Of a stretch of DNA of 64,000 nucleotides, positions 40,692 through 50,634 are shown piece by piece. The DNA is taken from assembly GCA_944389895.1 (NCBI GenBank), contig CALXOA010000119.1, positions 26,548 to 90,547 on the forward strand. Direction: 5' to 3'. Both the position numbers and the translations under genes were made by a program. Below the pieces are notes generated by a model that was not told the origin of the DNA, ran no database searches, and was given only the letters and a program-made list of their open reading frames with translations. The number at the start of each line of letters is the position of its first letter. Within the stretch, counting starts at the first letter, position 1. The stretch comes from an uncultured Victivallis sp. GTDB lineage: Bacteria; Verrucomicrobiota; Lentisphaeria; Victivallales; Victivallaceae.

Positions 40692-43600
40692 CTACTCCAG
40701 CATCAGGTCGGTGACCAGAAAACGCACCGTCGGACGCGGATTCCTGAAATCCCGGTTCTTGCCGTTGAAGAAGAACAACTCGCCGCGCAGATTCTTTTTC
40801 TCCCTGATAAACGCCTCCCCGCCGATCCGGCGCAGATCGATCCGCGCCTTCCTCCACTGCGGACTGCGCAGTTCCATGCTGACCGCAAGGTACCCTTTCC
40901 AATCGGATTCCGGCAGCCGCAGGTCGACCGCTCCGGGCTCCTCGACCTTGTACCAGAATGTCAGATAGTTGTAATCGCCGAGCCGTTTTCCCTCCCATGC
41001 ACGGGGGAACGCCACCATCACATGCGGAATCCCCCGGTCCGGCGCGGGCAGTTCAATCCGGTACGCCTCGCCGTCGGTGCCATCCGGCAACGTGGTTCTG
41101 ATCCTCGCCGCCGTTCCCTGCGCCGCCGGATTCGCCCCGCCCGCAACGACCTTCTCCCGCAGCCGCACCGGTGCGGAGTGGAACCGCTCCCCGGTCACCG
41201 CCACCAGAATCGGCACCGGAACCTTACCCGGCTGAAAAGCAATCGCCGTCACCAGCGGCGACTCCATCGACAGAAAGTCAAGAGTGGCGATCTTCTTTTC
41301 CGGATGCGGATTCTCCCAGCAGGCGACGTAGGTGCCGACCTGCGATTTTGTGGCATTCGGTCGCATGATGCCGGGAGCCGCCTCGGAAAGATAACTGGTG
41401 CTCCACCAGTCGCCGATGTTCACTCCGGCCTTCAGCAGAACGTCGCAACTGCCGCCGTCTTCGTAGTGAATCCGGTAGATTCCGCAATCGCCGCTGCACC
41501 ACGCCGCCGCATGCAGAAAGAACAGACGTGTAAAATTCCCGCCGATCCGGATTCCGGTCACTTCAGATGGAAACGCCCGGCGTTCACTCCCGCGCAGAAC
41601 CACGCAGCTTCTGCCGCCATTCGATTCCGGATCTATGATCTCAAATGGAATCCCCGCGGCAATCTGCCTGCCGAGCGGCATGTTGCGGAAATCATTCCGC
41701 CCCTGATCGGTCCAGCCTCCCCGGCCGTCGTTATCCCTGTCGTCGGAGAAACCGCGGTTCACGCAGGCACGCAGATCGATGGATTCCAGATTCTCCGGAT
41801 TCACCTCCGAACTGCGCGACAATGCGGGGTCGAGCGGCAGAATCCGGCCGTACCTTTCGCCGTTGAGCAGATAATCGAGCACATTCCGCAGACAGGTCGC
41901 CGCGACACCGTCCAGATCGTGCAGCGTAACCAGATTGAGCTGACTCCAGAAGATCCGTCCCTTTCCGAACGTCGCTTCCAGCACGGCGTTGGTCACCCCG
42001 GTCTGGCCCGCCATCGGACCGCGTGCGGCAAGCGCGTTTTTCATGAAGGGATTCAACGAGACCGTGATCGGGTAACCGTGATCCGGGTTCACCCACGTGT
42101 CGAAATTGCGCGGAGTCAGTCCGGCAAAGGCCGGATGCGCCGGATGGATCAGATCCACAAAGGTATTCGGCGTATGGAGCAACGTGGTCTCGCCGAACAG
42201 AGATCCGGACTCCGCCTTCTGCTCGAACATCAGCAGTGTACCGCCCCGGTCAATCCAATCGAACAGGGCTTCCCGATTCCATTTCAACGCACCCCGGTTC
42301 TCCACCGCAGCCGGAACCACTGCGAAATCGAACTCGTCCGGCACGGAGTTGGCGTTGATCACCCTGTGCTTGACGCCGTACTTCGTGAGAACCCCCGAAG
42401 TGCGTTTCACATCCGCCGGGCTGCCGGTGTCGAGCAGAGCCACACGACGCTCCGACCGGATCGGACGCGCCAGCGCCGCCGCATCCGCGACAAAGACCGG
42501 GTAGAAGTTCCGGCTCACGCTGCCGCCGTCCCTGAGAAGTTCAATCCGCAATTGCACGTTGCCGCGCGCTTCGGGTGGAATGTCGAAGCTCACCGGAAGA
42601 GAGAGAAGCGAAAAGGGTTCCACGGCGCCGACCTGCGCCCGGCAGACCTCCATGCTCCGTTCCCCGGAGAGCTGGAAACGGATCACCGCCTCCCCCCCGG
42701 GGAAGGAGTCCGCCGTACTGTTCACGGTGAACAATTCACACGAAACCGGCCGGTCGGAAAAGAAATTGCGCGGCGGCAAGCCCCCCCGATCCCGCAGCCC
42801 GATGAGAACCGGCTGAGTCCACAGCGTCGCCGCATCCAGTTTCCAGCCGTTGAACCACGGAGCGAAGCCGTCTATGCGCAGATCCTGCCGCAGCAGTTCG
42901 AGCATCCGGTGCCCGTAGATCCGTTTCCCGTAATCGAGGTTGCGCGCCGGATCAACCGCCGCCGCCAGGCCGAGTGTGCCGATCAGTCCGGCGCCGTTCA
43001 GCCGGGCATGGGAGACCGGGCGCTTCAGGTAGTCGGCATACATTTCGATGTCGTTCGGCCGGAATTTGCGGTCAATGTGGTTCCCCCAGCTGTATCCGAC
43101 ACACTCCCAGATCACATACGGCATCTTCAGGTGGCCGGCGGCACCGCCGTACTGTGCGACCGATCCGGCATAATATTCGTTGAAATTCTCAAACCAGCTG
43201 GTCCACGCCAGATGCGTCATTCCGACATAGGAGTGGTGATCGAGAAAATCCGTCAGCAGTTTTTCACTGCCGTAGTTGCGCCAGTTCGCCGCGCCGGAGA
43301 ACGAGGAGACCGGACGATGCTGCAGATCATACCGGTGCATCAACCCGACCTGATGGTCGAGTTCCCGTCGGATCGCCGGATCGCCGGCATGTCGGATCTC
43401 ATTGCCGCACGACCACATCACCACCGAGGGGTGATTGAAGTCCCGGTCCAGCCACTTCAGCAGCTCCGCCCGGTTGGTCTCGTGAAATTCCGGCGCCAGA
43501 GGCCTGGTGAAACTCCAGCTCCACTCATTGTAGAACATGATGCCGATTTCATCGGCCAGTTCCAGCGCAGCGGGAAGAATCGGCATGTGTGCATTGCGCA

Positions 43601-44798
43601 ATATATTGTATCCGAGAGATTTGTATCCGGTCAACCGCTTGCTCAACTCTCTCTTTTCCGCCGCGGTGGAACGCCCTTCGAATCCGCCGAAGTCCACGGA
43701 ACTGATGTTTTCGCCGAAGAGGTAGATCCGTTTCCCGTTCAGGTGGAACCTGCCGTCGCGGATGGTAAATTCCCGGAAACCGAACCGCTGCGGTTTTGCC
43801 GTCAGCACACTGCCGTCCTCCGCCAGCAGGGCGGCGGTTGCGTAATAGAGATAGGGATTCTGCGGCGACCAGGGAACCGGATCAGGAAGTTTCAACTCTC
43901 CCTCGAGCAGATTTTCTCCGGGCTGCAGTACCACCGGTACCGGGACGGAAACGGCGGCACGGGCATTCGGCTCGGTTTTCATCGCGCTCCCGGCGGCCAG
44001 CAGCAGCGCGGCCGATCTCACTTTGCCGGTCGTATTCACGACCTTCGCCCGGAGCCGGATGCTGCCGGAGGCGAACTCCGGGACAACATAGATCGTTTCG
44101 AACCGGAGTTCCGGTTCCAGCCGAAGAGAGACGTCCCCCCAGATTCCCCCCTTGATGTTCGATTTTCCCCACTGCGAACCATAGGTGTGCTTCGCCTGTT
44201 TCACCGTGCCGTAAACCATTCCGAAATCGGTGTTCACCTGCATGGTCAACTGGTTGATCCCGGGCTTTACGAAATCGGTCACATCCACGGTCCACGGGAC
44301 AAACTCTCCGTGGTGACGGCCCGCACGCCGCCCGTTGATCCAGAGAATCCCCTCATACCCGATCAATTCAAAGTGCAGCAGAACCCGCCGCCGGAGCAAT
44401 TCCGTTTCGGAGAGCTCGAACGTGTGACGGTAACAGCCGGTCACAAAGGATTTTTCCTTCTCGTAGAAATCCTGGTATTTCCGGTACCAGTTCAGCGGTA
44501 CCGGAATCGTCTCCCAGGTGGAATCGTCGAACCCGTTCTTTTCAAAACCGCGCGGATCCTCCGGGAAAGGCCGTTCCGCCTTGGAGAGACCGGAAAATTT
44601 CCACTCCCCATTCAACGACCGTGTCACGCAGAAATCCCCCGGTTTCAACTCCGCGCCCCCGGGGAGCGTCACCCGCACCTCCTCCGGCGCGATCGCGGTC
44701 TCCGCCGGGGCGGGAGCGGCCGGAGGAGGGTAAAAGGGGGGGATCTCCGCGGCCGGCAGAGCGGCCGCCACCAGCAGAAGTAAAATAATTCTCTTCAT
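40692..44798 (-). CDS. Secreted GH2-like beta-glycosidase, multidomain
   Basis: 1368 residues from the ATG at 44798 (MKRIILLLLVAAALPAAE, a signal peptide); the frame opens upstream inside the previous gene. A GH2 sugar-binding jelly roll (LNGEWKFSG, NWYRKYQDFYEKEKSFVTGCYRHTF, YEGILWINGRRAGRHHGEFVPWTVDVTDFV) is followed by an Ig-like domain and a TIM barrel. The barrel has VVMWSCGNE (acid/base E467) and MPYVIWECVG (candidate nucleophile E565). Residues ~830-1000 form a flavodoxin/glutamine-amidotransferase-like domain (VALLDTGSP.., FDWIDRGGTLLMFEQ), as in beta-galactosidase trimerisation domains. Two further beta-rich domains end the protein. It is much longer than typical GH2. It lies nine bases after the GH106-like gene. 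Substrate unknown, likely a plant or mucin glycan. Confidence 0.88.
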   Translation of the reverse strand: MKRIILLLLVAAALPAAEIPPFYPPPAAPAPAETAIAPEEVRVTLPGGAELKPGDFCVTRSLNGEWKFSGLSKAERPFPEDPRGFEKNGFDDSTWETIPVPLNWYRKYQDFYEKEKSFVTGCYRHTFELSETELLRRRVLLHFELIGYEGILWINGRRAGRHHGEFVPWTVDVTDFVKPGINQLTMQVNTDFGMVYGTVKQAKHTYGSQWGKSNIKGGIWGDVSLRLEPELRFETIYVVPEFASGSIRLRAKVVNTTGKVRSAALLLAAGSAMKTEPNARAAVSVPVPVVLQPGENLLEGELKLPDPVPWSPQNPYLYYATAALLAEDGSVLTAKPQRFGFREFTIRDGRFHLNGKRIYLFGENISSVDFGGFEGRSTAAEKRELSKRLTGYKSLGYNILRNAHMPILPAALELADEIGIMFYNEWSWSFTRPLAPEFHETNRAELLKWLDRDFNHPSVVMWSCGNEIRHAGDPAIRRELDHQVGLMHRYDLQHRPVSSFSGAANWRNYGSEKLLTDFLDHHSYVGMTHLAWTSWFENFNEYYAGSVAQYGGAAGHLKMPYVIWECVGYSWGNHIDRKFRPNDIEMYADYLKRPVSHARLNGAGLIGTLGLAAAVDPARNLDYGKRIYGHRMLELLRQDLRIDGFAPWFNGWKLDAATLWTQPVLIGLRDRGGLPPRNFFSDRPVSCELFTVNSTADSFPGGEAVIRFQLSGERSMEVCRAQVGAVEPFSLLSLPVSFDIPPEARGNVQLRIELLRDGGSVSRNFYPVFVADAAALARPIRSERRVALLDTGSPADVKRTSGVLTKYGVKHRVINANSVPDEFDFAVVPAAVENRGALKWNREALFDWIDRGGTLLMFEQKAESGSLFGETTLLHTPNTFVDLIHPAHPAFAGLTPRNFDTWVNPDHGYPITVSLNPFMKNALAARGPMAGQTGVTNAVLEATFGKGRIFWSQLNLVTLHDLDGVAATCLRNVLDYLLNGERYGRILPLDPALSRSSEVNPENLESIDLRACVNRGFSDDRDNDGRGGWTDQGRNDFRNMPLGRQIAAGIPFEIIDPESNGGRSCVVLRGSERRAFPSEVTGIRIGGNFTRLFFLHAAAWCSGDCGIYRIHYEDGGSCDVLLKAGVNIGDWWSTSYLSEAAPGIMRPNATKSQVGTYVACWENPHPEKKIATLDFLSMESPLVTAIAFQPGKVPVPILVAVTGERFHSAPVRLREKVVAGGANPAAQGTAARIRTTLPDGTDGEAYRIELPAPDRGIPHVMVAFPRAWEGKRLGDYNYLTFWYKVEEPGAVDLRLPESDWKGYLAVSMELRSPQWRKARIDLRRIGGEAFIREKKNLRGELFFFNGKNRDFRNPRPTVRFLVTDLMLE

Positions 44799-44806
44799 CG
44801 TTCCAT

Positions 44807-47800
44807 TCAATCCATTATCTTCTTCGTCACAATTCGCCTGAGTTCCACCGGTCCGAGCAATCCCGACGGAATCGGCTTGTCGTTCCTGCTCCACCCCTTC
44901 GAATGGACCCAGGTAAACCGTCCGGATTCCGAGCGGGGCCTGTCTTCCAGTACCCATTTCGGCCAGCCGTCAACGGTCTCGTCGCTCCACTCGCATTGCT
45001 CATCGCCGATCAACCGGTTCACCCACAAATTCGTGACCCGGACGGTCAGCCGGTTGCTTCCCGGCCTCAACAGACCGGTCACGTCGCACTCAAAAGGCGG
45101 CTTCCACAGAATCCCGCAGGAGACTCCGTTCAATTCCACCTCTGCCAGATTCTTCACCTCGCCGAGAGAAAGAAGCACCCGTTCCCCCGGCTCACCCGAG
45201 CCATTCCACTCAAACCGGCCCGTGTAGACGGCCCGACCCGAAAAATAACGGATCCCCGGATCAGCATGTTCGCTCCAGGAGATCAGTTCCGGCAGTTCCA
45301 CCCGCGCCGGCGCACCGAGGTCCGGTGGAAATTCCAGCGTCCACGGCCCCGTGATCCGAACCGGTTCAGGTATGCTCCCGACCGCAATCCGCCTGACCCC
45401 GCCGCCGGAACCGGTGATCCGTACCGTTCCGGGACGATGAAATTCCACGGCGAGTCCGCCTCCGTCGAGAGCGACCGGAACAGCCGCCGGTTCCCGCGGC
45501 CCCATGTCGGGACGCAGGGAGAAGGAGTTCTTCTCCCGGATGACCGCCTCATGACGTTCCCCGCGAAACCGGTAGGCCAGAAAAAGTTCCTTGTAGCGCC
45601 CCGGGGCGGGATCTCCACCGAGAGCGGCATTCTGAACTGCCAACGACAACCCCTCCGGCGTCACCCGCCCTCTCAACACTGCCGTAACGTCGGAGCTGCC
45701 GCCTCCACCCCGACCGCGGTAGATTGCCTTTTCGATTTCCACCGGGGGAGTACCGTTCTCTTCCACGACAAAGGATTCCGCCGGCGGCCGGCCGCCCGGA
45801 GCAAAGATCACGAAACAACTCTCCTGTGGACCCAGCGCAAACGGCAGGCGACAACGCCCATGATCCATCTCCCGGCACACCGGAATGGAAACGATCCGCC
45901 CGGAATCCGGAAGCCAGAGCTGGGGAGCTTTCCCACGCCCCGCCCGGAACGTCATCTCTCCGGAGTAGTGAAAGTCGCTGCTGTTGTAAATGAAATAGAG
46001 TTCCACCTCCTTTTCGCGACGGTGAAGGAACCGGATACCGGGAGCCGCCGCAAAGTCGGGAACAACCCCGGCCAGCTCCATGATCCTCACCGGATCCGCC
46101 GAGACGATCAACCGCCCGCGCCCCACCCGGCGGACGGTGTCCGGGGAGGGTTGTTCTCCCCACAGCTTCTCACGGAGCATAGCATATTCCCGGTCGTCGT
46201 CTCCCAACGACGGAGAGTGTTCCGGAGGGACTCCGGCAACCGTCGCACCCGCCTCCAGCAGAGCTGCCGCCTTCTTCAAGGTCGCCAGCGAAAGATGACG
46301 GTCGCCGCCCAGGCTCAGCGCGGCGTAACTCACCCCGGAAGGCACAATGATCCGGCCACCCTCAACCCCTGTAAACTCCCGGAGATCATCGCTGCCGCAG
46401 TAATCCGCACTGTATCCGGCATCCGAAAGCGCCGGCAGTTGGGGGGAATGGTTCGGCCTTCCCTCCCCGGCCAGAATCAGCAGATCACCGACGGATTCTC
46501 CGCTCTGCAACAGAAACTGGGAGCGATTGATGTACTCCACCCACGGACGCCCCTGACTCCACCAGGTATTGTTGCGGTTCAAATGGGAACCGTATCTGTC
46601 GAGCGAAAACCCCGGACGCACATTCAGTAACGGCTGATGTACAAAACTGTGCATGATCAACAGAGAAATCCCATCCGCCCAGGCACGATCTCCATGTTCC
46701 TTGAGCTGGCGCGGATCCTGCAGGTAACGCCCGGTATCCGCATGGGCGGTGAACGCCTCGGCACCGACACGGCTTTTCCCGAAAAAATGGGCGCTGGAGG
46801 AGGAGACCCGGTCAACCGGTGTCCAGTTGATCCAGAACTCTCCGGCGACAATTTCCGCATTGCGACCGCAGCGCAGCTGATCGAAAGGCCCGTCGTAAGG
46901 TTCCACGATCGCGGTCAACCCGTTCCGCCGGCAGAGTTCTGCGAAATAGTCGTAATAATTCTCCGCAAAGAGATCCGCAACAGTCCGTTGAAAGTCATAC
47001 AGGAAACGTGCGGAATCCGCCACGGACCCCACCACAAATCCCTGTGTCACCGGCAGCCACGGCATCAGATCGTATCCCCGGCGACGGGTGAACTCCCCGG
47101 CAAAGCCTTCCGTCCAGTTCTGCCCGCCCACCTCATAACTGTCGATGGTCGCATAGCGGAGCGAACCGTACGGCCGGGCATCCGCAATCAGTTTCGCCAT
47201 CATCTGCGGCCAGTGCGCATCAAGACCGCGCCGGGAGAGCTTGTCGCACTCCAGCCCCCTGAAGTCGATCGGTTTGTTGGTTGCACCGGTCGTGGTATAG
47301 CCGATGCGCAGAAGGATCCAGTCCCCCTCCGGCGCCCTCCACTCCAGAGAGCCATCCGGCTTCAGGTATTTCGTCAGATCGAGTACCGCTGCCGGGGCGA
47401 CGCCACGCATCCCGGCCTCCCCGGCCTCCGGCGGCACGTAACGAAAGCGCTGCCGGGATGAATTTCTGTCGGCGATTCCGGGAATCATCAGCGTATTCAG
47501 CAGCCGGATTCCGGCGACCCGGACTGTCCGGGCCTCCGCGCCTGAAACCGGGTTCCGGAAAGAGAACCGGAAGAACCGCGCCTTCACGCCTCCGGTACCG
47601 AAATTCAGGTATTCCGGATCGGCTATCCCACTCTTTCCTGCCCGCCTCAGCGAACCGGCAGGCCGGAATCGCTTCCCGTCATCGGAAACGGAAATTCGCA
47701 CCTCGGGCAACGGAGCCTCCTCCCCGAAAAGAATCTCGACGGCACGTGCCCGGAACGGCGCGGCAAACCTGTAAGTGATCTCCCCGGCATCTCCGGCACG

Positions 47801-48448
47801 CTGTCTGAGCGGTACGGCAACGGCTGTGGCAAGTTTTCCATCCACCAGAGCTCCGCCCTCATCCAACGGAAAATCCGCCGAGATCTCCGGCTCCGGCATC
47901 CATGCGCCGCCGGGAAACGCGAGCACCGCGACATCGTGATAAAAACCGTGCCGGATCACCGGCTGCTCCAGTCGAAACGGCCCTTCTGCCGGGCCGGCAA
48001 TCTGTTGAAACGTCGACACCAGACGCTTCATGGAATCCTCCGGCCGGATCCACGGACCGCCCGAACTTGACCAGCCCGGACAGTTGTGCACCCCGAGCGC
48101 CAGTCCCAATCGGCCGCACTCCGCTGCGGCATGCCGGAAAAGTTCCCGCCATTGTGTGCTCATCACCTGCGGCCATCGGCCAGGCGTCGGAGGAGTCTTG
48201 GTCACCGTGAAGATATGCGCGGCACCGTAGCCGATCTCCTTCATCGCCTCGAGGTCGGCGGTGATTCCCCGTTTCGTGACGAAATCCCCGGCCCAGTGAT
48301 ACCAGGTCTGTGCCGCCGCCTTCTGCGGCGGGTCCGCAAAACCTTTCCGCAACCGCTCCAGCGTCTCTCCCCCGGCCGGCAGCATCATCGTTCCCGCGAC
48401 ACAGAAGAACACCCCCACCCGGGCCACAGCCCCGATCCACGTCGTCAC
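44807..48448 (-). CDS. Secreted GH106-like alpha-L-rhamnosidase
   Basis: About 1213 residues from a GTG at 48448 (VTTWIGAVARVGVFFCVAGTMMLPAGGE, a signal peptide), ten bases after the pseudopilin stop; an upstream start overlapping that gene is possible. The N-terminal barrel region TWYHWAGDFVTKRGITADLEAMKEIGYGAAHIF, LALGVHNCPGWSSSGGPWI, DSYEVGGQNWTEGF and YDLMPWLPVTQGFVVG resembles family 106 alpha-L-rhamnosidases and relatives. Residues ~290 and ~500 hold sandwich and barrel inserts, and the C-terminal GH2-type sandwich (VLLSLGEVKNLAEVELNGVSCGILWKPPFECDVTGLLRPGSNRLTV) is typical of the family. It probably removes rhamnose from pectic or flavonoid glycans in the periplasm. The exact specificity is inferred. 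Confidence 0.82.
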   Translation of the reverse strand: MTTWIGAVARVGVFFCVAGTMMLPAGGETLERLRKGFADPPQKAAAQTWYHWAGDFVTKRGITADLEAMKEIGYGAAHIFTVTKTPPTPGRWPQVMSTQWRELFRHAAAECGRLGLALGVHNCPGWSSSGGPWIRPEDSMKRLVSTFQQIAGPAEGPFRLEQPVIRHGFYHDVAVLAFPGGAWMPEPEISADFPLDEGGALVDGKLATAVAVPLRQRAGDAGEITYRFAAPFRARAVEILFGEEAPLPEVRISVSDDGKRFRPAGSLRRAGKSGIADPEYLNFGTGGVKARFFRFSFRNPVSGAEARTVRVAGIRLLNTLMIPGIADRNSSRQRFRYVPPEAGEAGMRGVAPAAVLDLTKYLKPDGSLEWRAPEGDWILLRIGYTTTGATNKPIDFRGLECDKLSRRGLDAHWPQMMAKLIADARPYGSLRYATIDSYEVGGQNWTEGFAGEFTRRRGYDLMPWLPVTQGFVVGSVADSARFLYDFQRTVADLFAENYYDYFAELCRRNGLTAIVEPYDGPFDQLRCGRNAEIVAGEFWINWTPVDRVSSSSAHFFGKSRVGAEAFTAHADTGRYLQDPRQLKEHGDRAWADGISLLIMHSFVHQPLLNVRPGFSLDRYGSHLNRNNTWWSQGRPWVEYINRSQFLLQSGESVGDLLILAGEGRPNHSPQLPALSDAGYSADYCGSDDLREFTGVEGGRIIVPSGVSYAALSLGGDRHLSLATLKKAAALLEAGATVAGVPPEHSPSLGDDDREYAMLREKLWGEQPSPDTVRRVGRGRLIVSADPVRIMELAGVVPDFAAAPGIRFLHRREKEVELYFIYNSSDFHYSGEMTFRAGRGKAPQLWLPDSGRIVSIPVCREMDHGRCRLPFALGPQESCFVIFAPGGRPPAESFVVEENGTPPVEIEKAIYRGRGGGGSSDVTAVLRGRVTPEGLSLAVQNAALGGDPAPGRYKELFLAYRFRGERHEAVIREKNSFSLRPDMGPREPAAVPVALDGGGLAVEFHRPGTVRITGSGGGVRRIAVGSIPEPVRITGPWTLEFPPDLGAPARVELPELISWSEHADPGIRYFSGRAVYTGRFEWNGSGEPGERVLLSLGEVKNLAEVELNGVSCGILWKPPFECDVTGLLRPGSNRLTVRVTNLWVNRLIGDEQCEWSDETVDGWPKWVLEDRPRSESGRFTWVHSKGWSRNDKPIPSGLLGPVELRRIVTKKIMD

Positions 48449-48458
48449 TGGACGCCGC

Positions 48459-49286
48459 CTATTTCTTCGGGTGGTCCACATAGACCGCCCAGGCATATTT
48501 ATTCTCCTCCACCGCGTAATTCATTCTCTCACTCGGCATCAACTCCACATGGCCGTCGAAGAATACGACGTTCGCCGACTCCCTGCCGTGCCGATAGGCG
48601 ACGATCATCGTCAGCGGGGACTGCTCTCCGCGATACCGCCACGAATCGATCGATTTGGTCGGATTGCTCCCGCTGGTTCCGATCCATAGATCGAGGGCAT
48701 CCATCAGCATGATCTTCGCGCTGGCATGTCTCACCCGCTGCATTCTGTAACAATTCTTCTTGACGTCGCCGACCAGAGCCTCGTTGACGTAGTTGTCATC
48801 GACGAGATGTCCGAACCCGTTGATCCCATAGGACTTCGTTATTTTGTTGTAATTGGATTCCCCGCTGCCGCTCCGGACCGCGGTCGACTCCGGGCACAGG
48901 ATTCCGGGCGAATAGAGCCAATCGGCCACCAACGGATTCGGAGTCGCTCCGATCAACTGCTTGAACTGCGGCAACTTGGCCCACTCCTGAATGCTGATAT
49001 ATCCGTCGCTCGCGTCGGTATACAACACCATTGTCGTTCCGAATTGTTTCAGATTCCCGGTACATTTGATCTTGCTCGCCTGTGCCCGCGCCTGGTTCAG
49101 AGCAGGCAGCAGCATCGAAGCCAGAATGGCGATGATCGCTATTACAACCAGAAGTTCGATCAATGTGAAGGAACGGGGTCCGTCCGTTCTTTCACCATCT
49201 CCCCGCGTCCGCCGATAAGTCTCCGAAGCAACTGCTCCGGGCACACGCATCGTTCCGGTTCCACTCCTGTGCCGATAAAAAAACAT
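48459..49286 (-). CDS. Type II secretion-like pseudopilin with H-x9-DG motif
   Basis: 275 residues; AAAGGAGA lies seven bases upstream of the ATG. After an unusually long 38-residue leader comes the prepilin N-terminus [37 protein letters not shown] globular domain ends [18 protein letters not shown], the H-x9-DG pattern of pseudopilins that occur in dozens to hundreds of copies in Lentisphaerae and Planctomycetes. It sits between the LacI regulator and the GH106-like gene. Its likely role is to form or load a pseudopilus that serves secretion of the neighbouring glycosidases. That link is inferred from repeated co-occurrence, not shown here. Confidence 0.88.
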   Translation of the reverse strand: MFFYRHRSGTGTMRVPGAVASETYRRTRGDGERTDGPRSFTLIELLVVIAIIAILASMLLPALNQARAQASKIKCTGNLKQFGTTMVLYTDASDGYISIQEWAKLPQFKQLIGATPNPLVADWLYSPGILCPESTAVRSGSGESNYNKITKSYGINGFGHLVDDNYVNEALVGDVKKNCYRMQRVRHASAKIMLMDALDLWIGTSGSNPTKSIDSWRYRGEQSPLTMIVAYRHGRESANVVFFDGHVELMPSERMNYAVEENKYAWAVYVDHPKK

Positions 49287-49352
49287 TTCAGATTCTCCTT
49301 TTACGTTCGGTTGTTTTCACCGTTCAAACGGCTCCGCCGCCCCCAATGCCAT

Positions 49353-50378
49353 TCAGCTGGTCGTTCCCTGAACAAACTTCACCGGCAGAAGCTGCCGACG
49401 GGGAGGCTGTTCCGGATTTCCGATCAATTCGATCATCCGCGCTCCGGCACGGCGCCCCAGTTCAAGGTCGTCCACCAGAACACGGGTGATACCTCCCGGC
49501 TGCGTCACCTGTGAGTCGCAGCTTGCGAGTGCGAAACGCTCCGGAAACGCAACCCCCGTTCCGGCCAGGAAATCGTGCAGCCCCCTTGCCGTCCTGCCGC
49601 TCGAACAGAGAATCGCGGAGATGTTCCCGCCATCGCTCAACAGCCGGCGACCGATTTTTTCACAGGATGCCTGCGAGTAGTCACAGGAGATTTCCAGAAG
49701 CACCTCTTCCGAAAGAAGACCGTATTCCCGGATTCCCCGCCGCACTCCCGCCTCCATCATCCGGGTTACGGAGGAGGCCGGGTCGGCGGCACACCATGCG
49801 ATATGCCGGTGTCCCCGTTCGAGCAGATGGCGTACCATCTGATAACCGCCGTCCGTATAATCATGGCAGATCAGCTCGCACTCCCGCGTCAAGTCGCCGG
49901 GATGTGAGGTGATGAACAAATGCGGATAATGCCGCACGGTCAGTTCCGACCAGAACTCCTCATCGGCGCAGGCGCCCCAGACCAGCAGCCCGTCCAGCAG
50001 ATGTTGCTGAAACACGCTCAGATACTCCCGATCCGCCTGGAACTCGTCGTCATTGAACAACACCATGAGCCGGTAACGATGTTCTGCAAACATGGCTTCC
50101 ATTCCACTGATGATCCGGATCAGATGCTGATCCTCGAAAACGTGCATTCCGGTCCTGCAGTGGGAAGGAGTAACCAGTCCGATCACGTCAGAACGTTTTG
50201 CGAAAAGACGTTTCGCATTGATGTTCGGCTGGTATTCAAATTTGCGCGCCACCTCCAGAATCCGCTCCCGTGTCTTCGCCGACATCGGGTAGGAGGGATC
50301 GTTCAGCGCTTTGGAGACCGTGCAGGTACTGAGCTTCAGATACTCCGCCAACTCCCGGATGGAACAACCTTTCACCAT
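49353..50378 (-). CDS. LacI-family transcriptional regulator
   Basis: 341 residues. The helix-turn-helix and hinge (SIRELAEYLKLSTCTVSKALNDPSYPMSAKTRERILEVARKFEYQPNINAKRL) are followed by a sugar-binding-like domain (DVIGLVTPSHCRTGMHVFEDQHLIRIISGME, DGLLVWGA, LLERGHRHIAWCAADP, ISAILCSSGRTARGLHDFL, VLVDDLELGRRAGARMIELI). It is first in the pseudopilin/GH106/GH2 operon, 66 bases ahead of the pseudopilin gene. Repeated ATAACATGT sites cover its promoter. It probably represses itself and the operon until an oligosaccharide or monosaccharide ligand binds. Confidence 0.9.
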   Translation of the reverse strand: MVKGCSIRELAEYLKLSTCTVSKALNDPSYPMSAKTRERILEVARKFEYQPNINAKRLFAKRSDVIGLVTPSHCRTGMHVFEDQHLIRIISGMEAMFAEHRYRLMVLFNDDEFQADREYLSVFQQHLLDGLLVWGACADEEFWSELTVRHYPHLFITSHPGDLTRECELICHDYTDGGYQMVRHLLERGHRHIAWCAADPASSVTRMMEAGVRRGIREYGLLSEEVLLEISCDYSQASCEKIGRRLLSDGGNISAILCSSGRTARGLHDFLAGTGVAFPERFALASCDSQVTQPGGITRVLVDDLELGRRAGARMIELIGNPEQPPRRQLLPVKFVQGTTS

Positions 50379-50391
50379 AGTTCGCAGCCAT

Positions 50392-50422
50392 ATTATAACA
50401 TGTTATATCTTACATGTTATAT
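50392..50422 (-). promoter_or_regulatory. Promoter -10 box with LacI-type operator repeats
   Basis: Minus-strand TATAAT at 50397-50392. A perfect palindrome ATAACATGTTAT (50395-50406) overlaps it. The 11-mer ACATGTTATAT occurs at 50398-50408 and again at 50412-50422. No good -35 box is present, so activation or a weak promoter is possible. Confidence 0.5.
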
Positions 50423-50600
50423 ATTATGAATCAAATCAGTGAAAAAGTCAAGGGGCCAATGGAAATAATGCGTTATTTTCCGATTAAAAACAGATCAGAA
50501 AATGTTTCGCACACTCACAGTTCGGACAATCACCGCTTTCCGCAAGAGGAAAAAAGAGGACGGAAACGGCGAGAGGCTCCGCCGGGAAACCACCCCGCAA

Positions 50601-50632
50601 CCGCCGCTTTCCGCCCGGGCGGAAAGCGGCGG
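50601..50632. other. Perfect 32-bp GC-rich palindrome after the htrA-like gene
   Basis: Sixteen bases beginning CCGCCGCTTTCC are mirrored exactly, with no loop bases, two bases after the protease stop (50635). There is no T-run on either side, so it is not a classic intrinsic terminator, though an RNA hairpin would form. Confidence 0.6.
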
Positions 50633-50634
50633 AA

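Noticed and set aside
41022..44783. A 1253-codon open frame on the plus strand opposite the GH2-like gene
   Set aside because: It has no recognisable domains, is Arg/Pro/Gln-rich as expected for the antisense of a GC-rich gene, and lies wholly within a well-supported GH2 protein.
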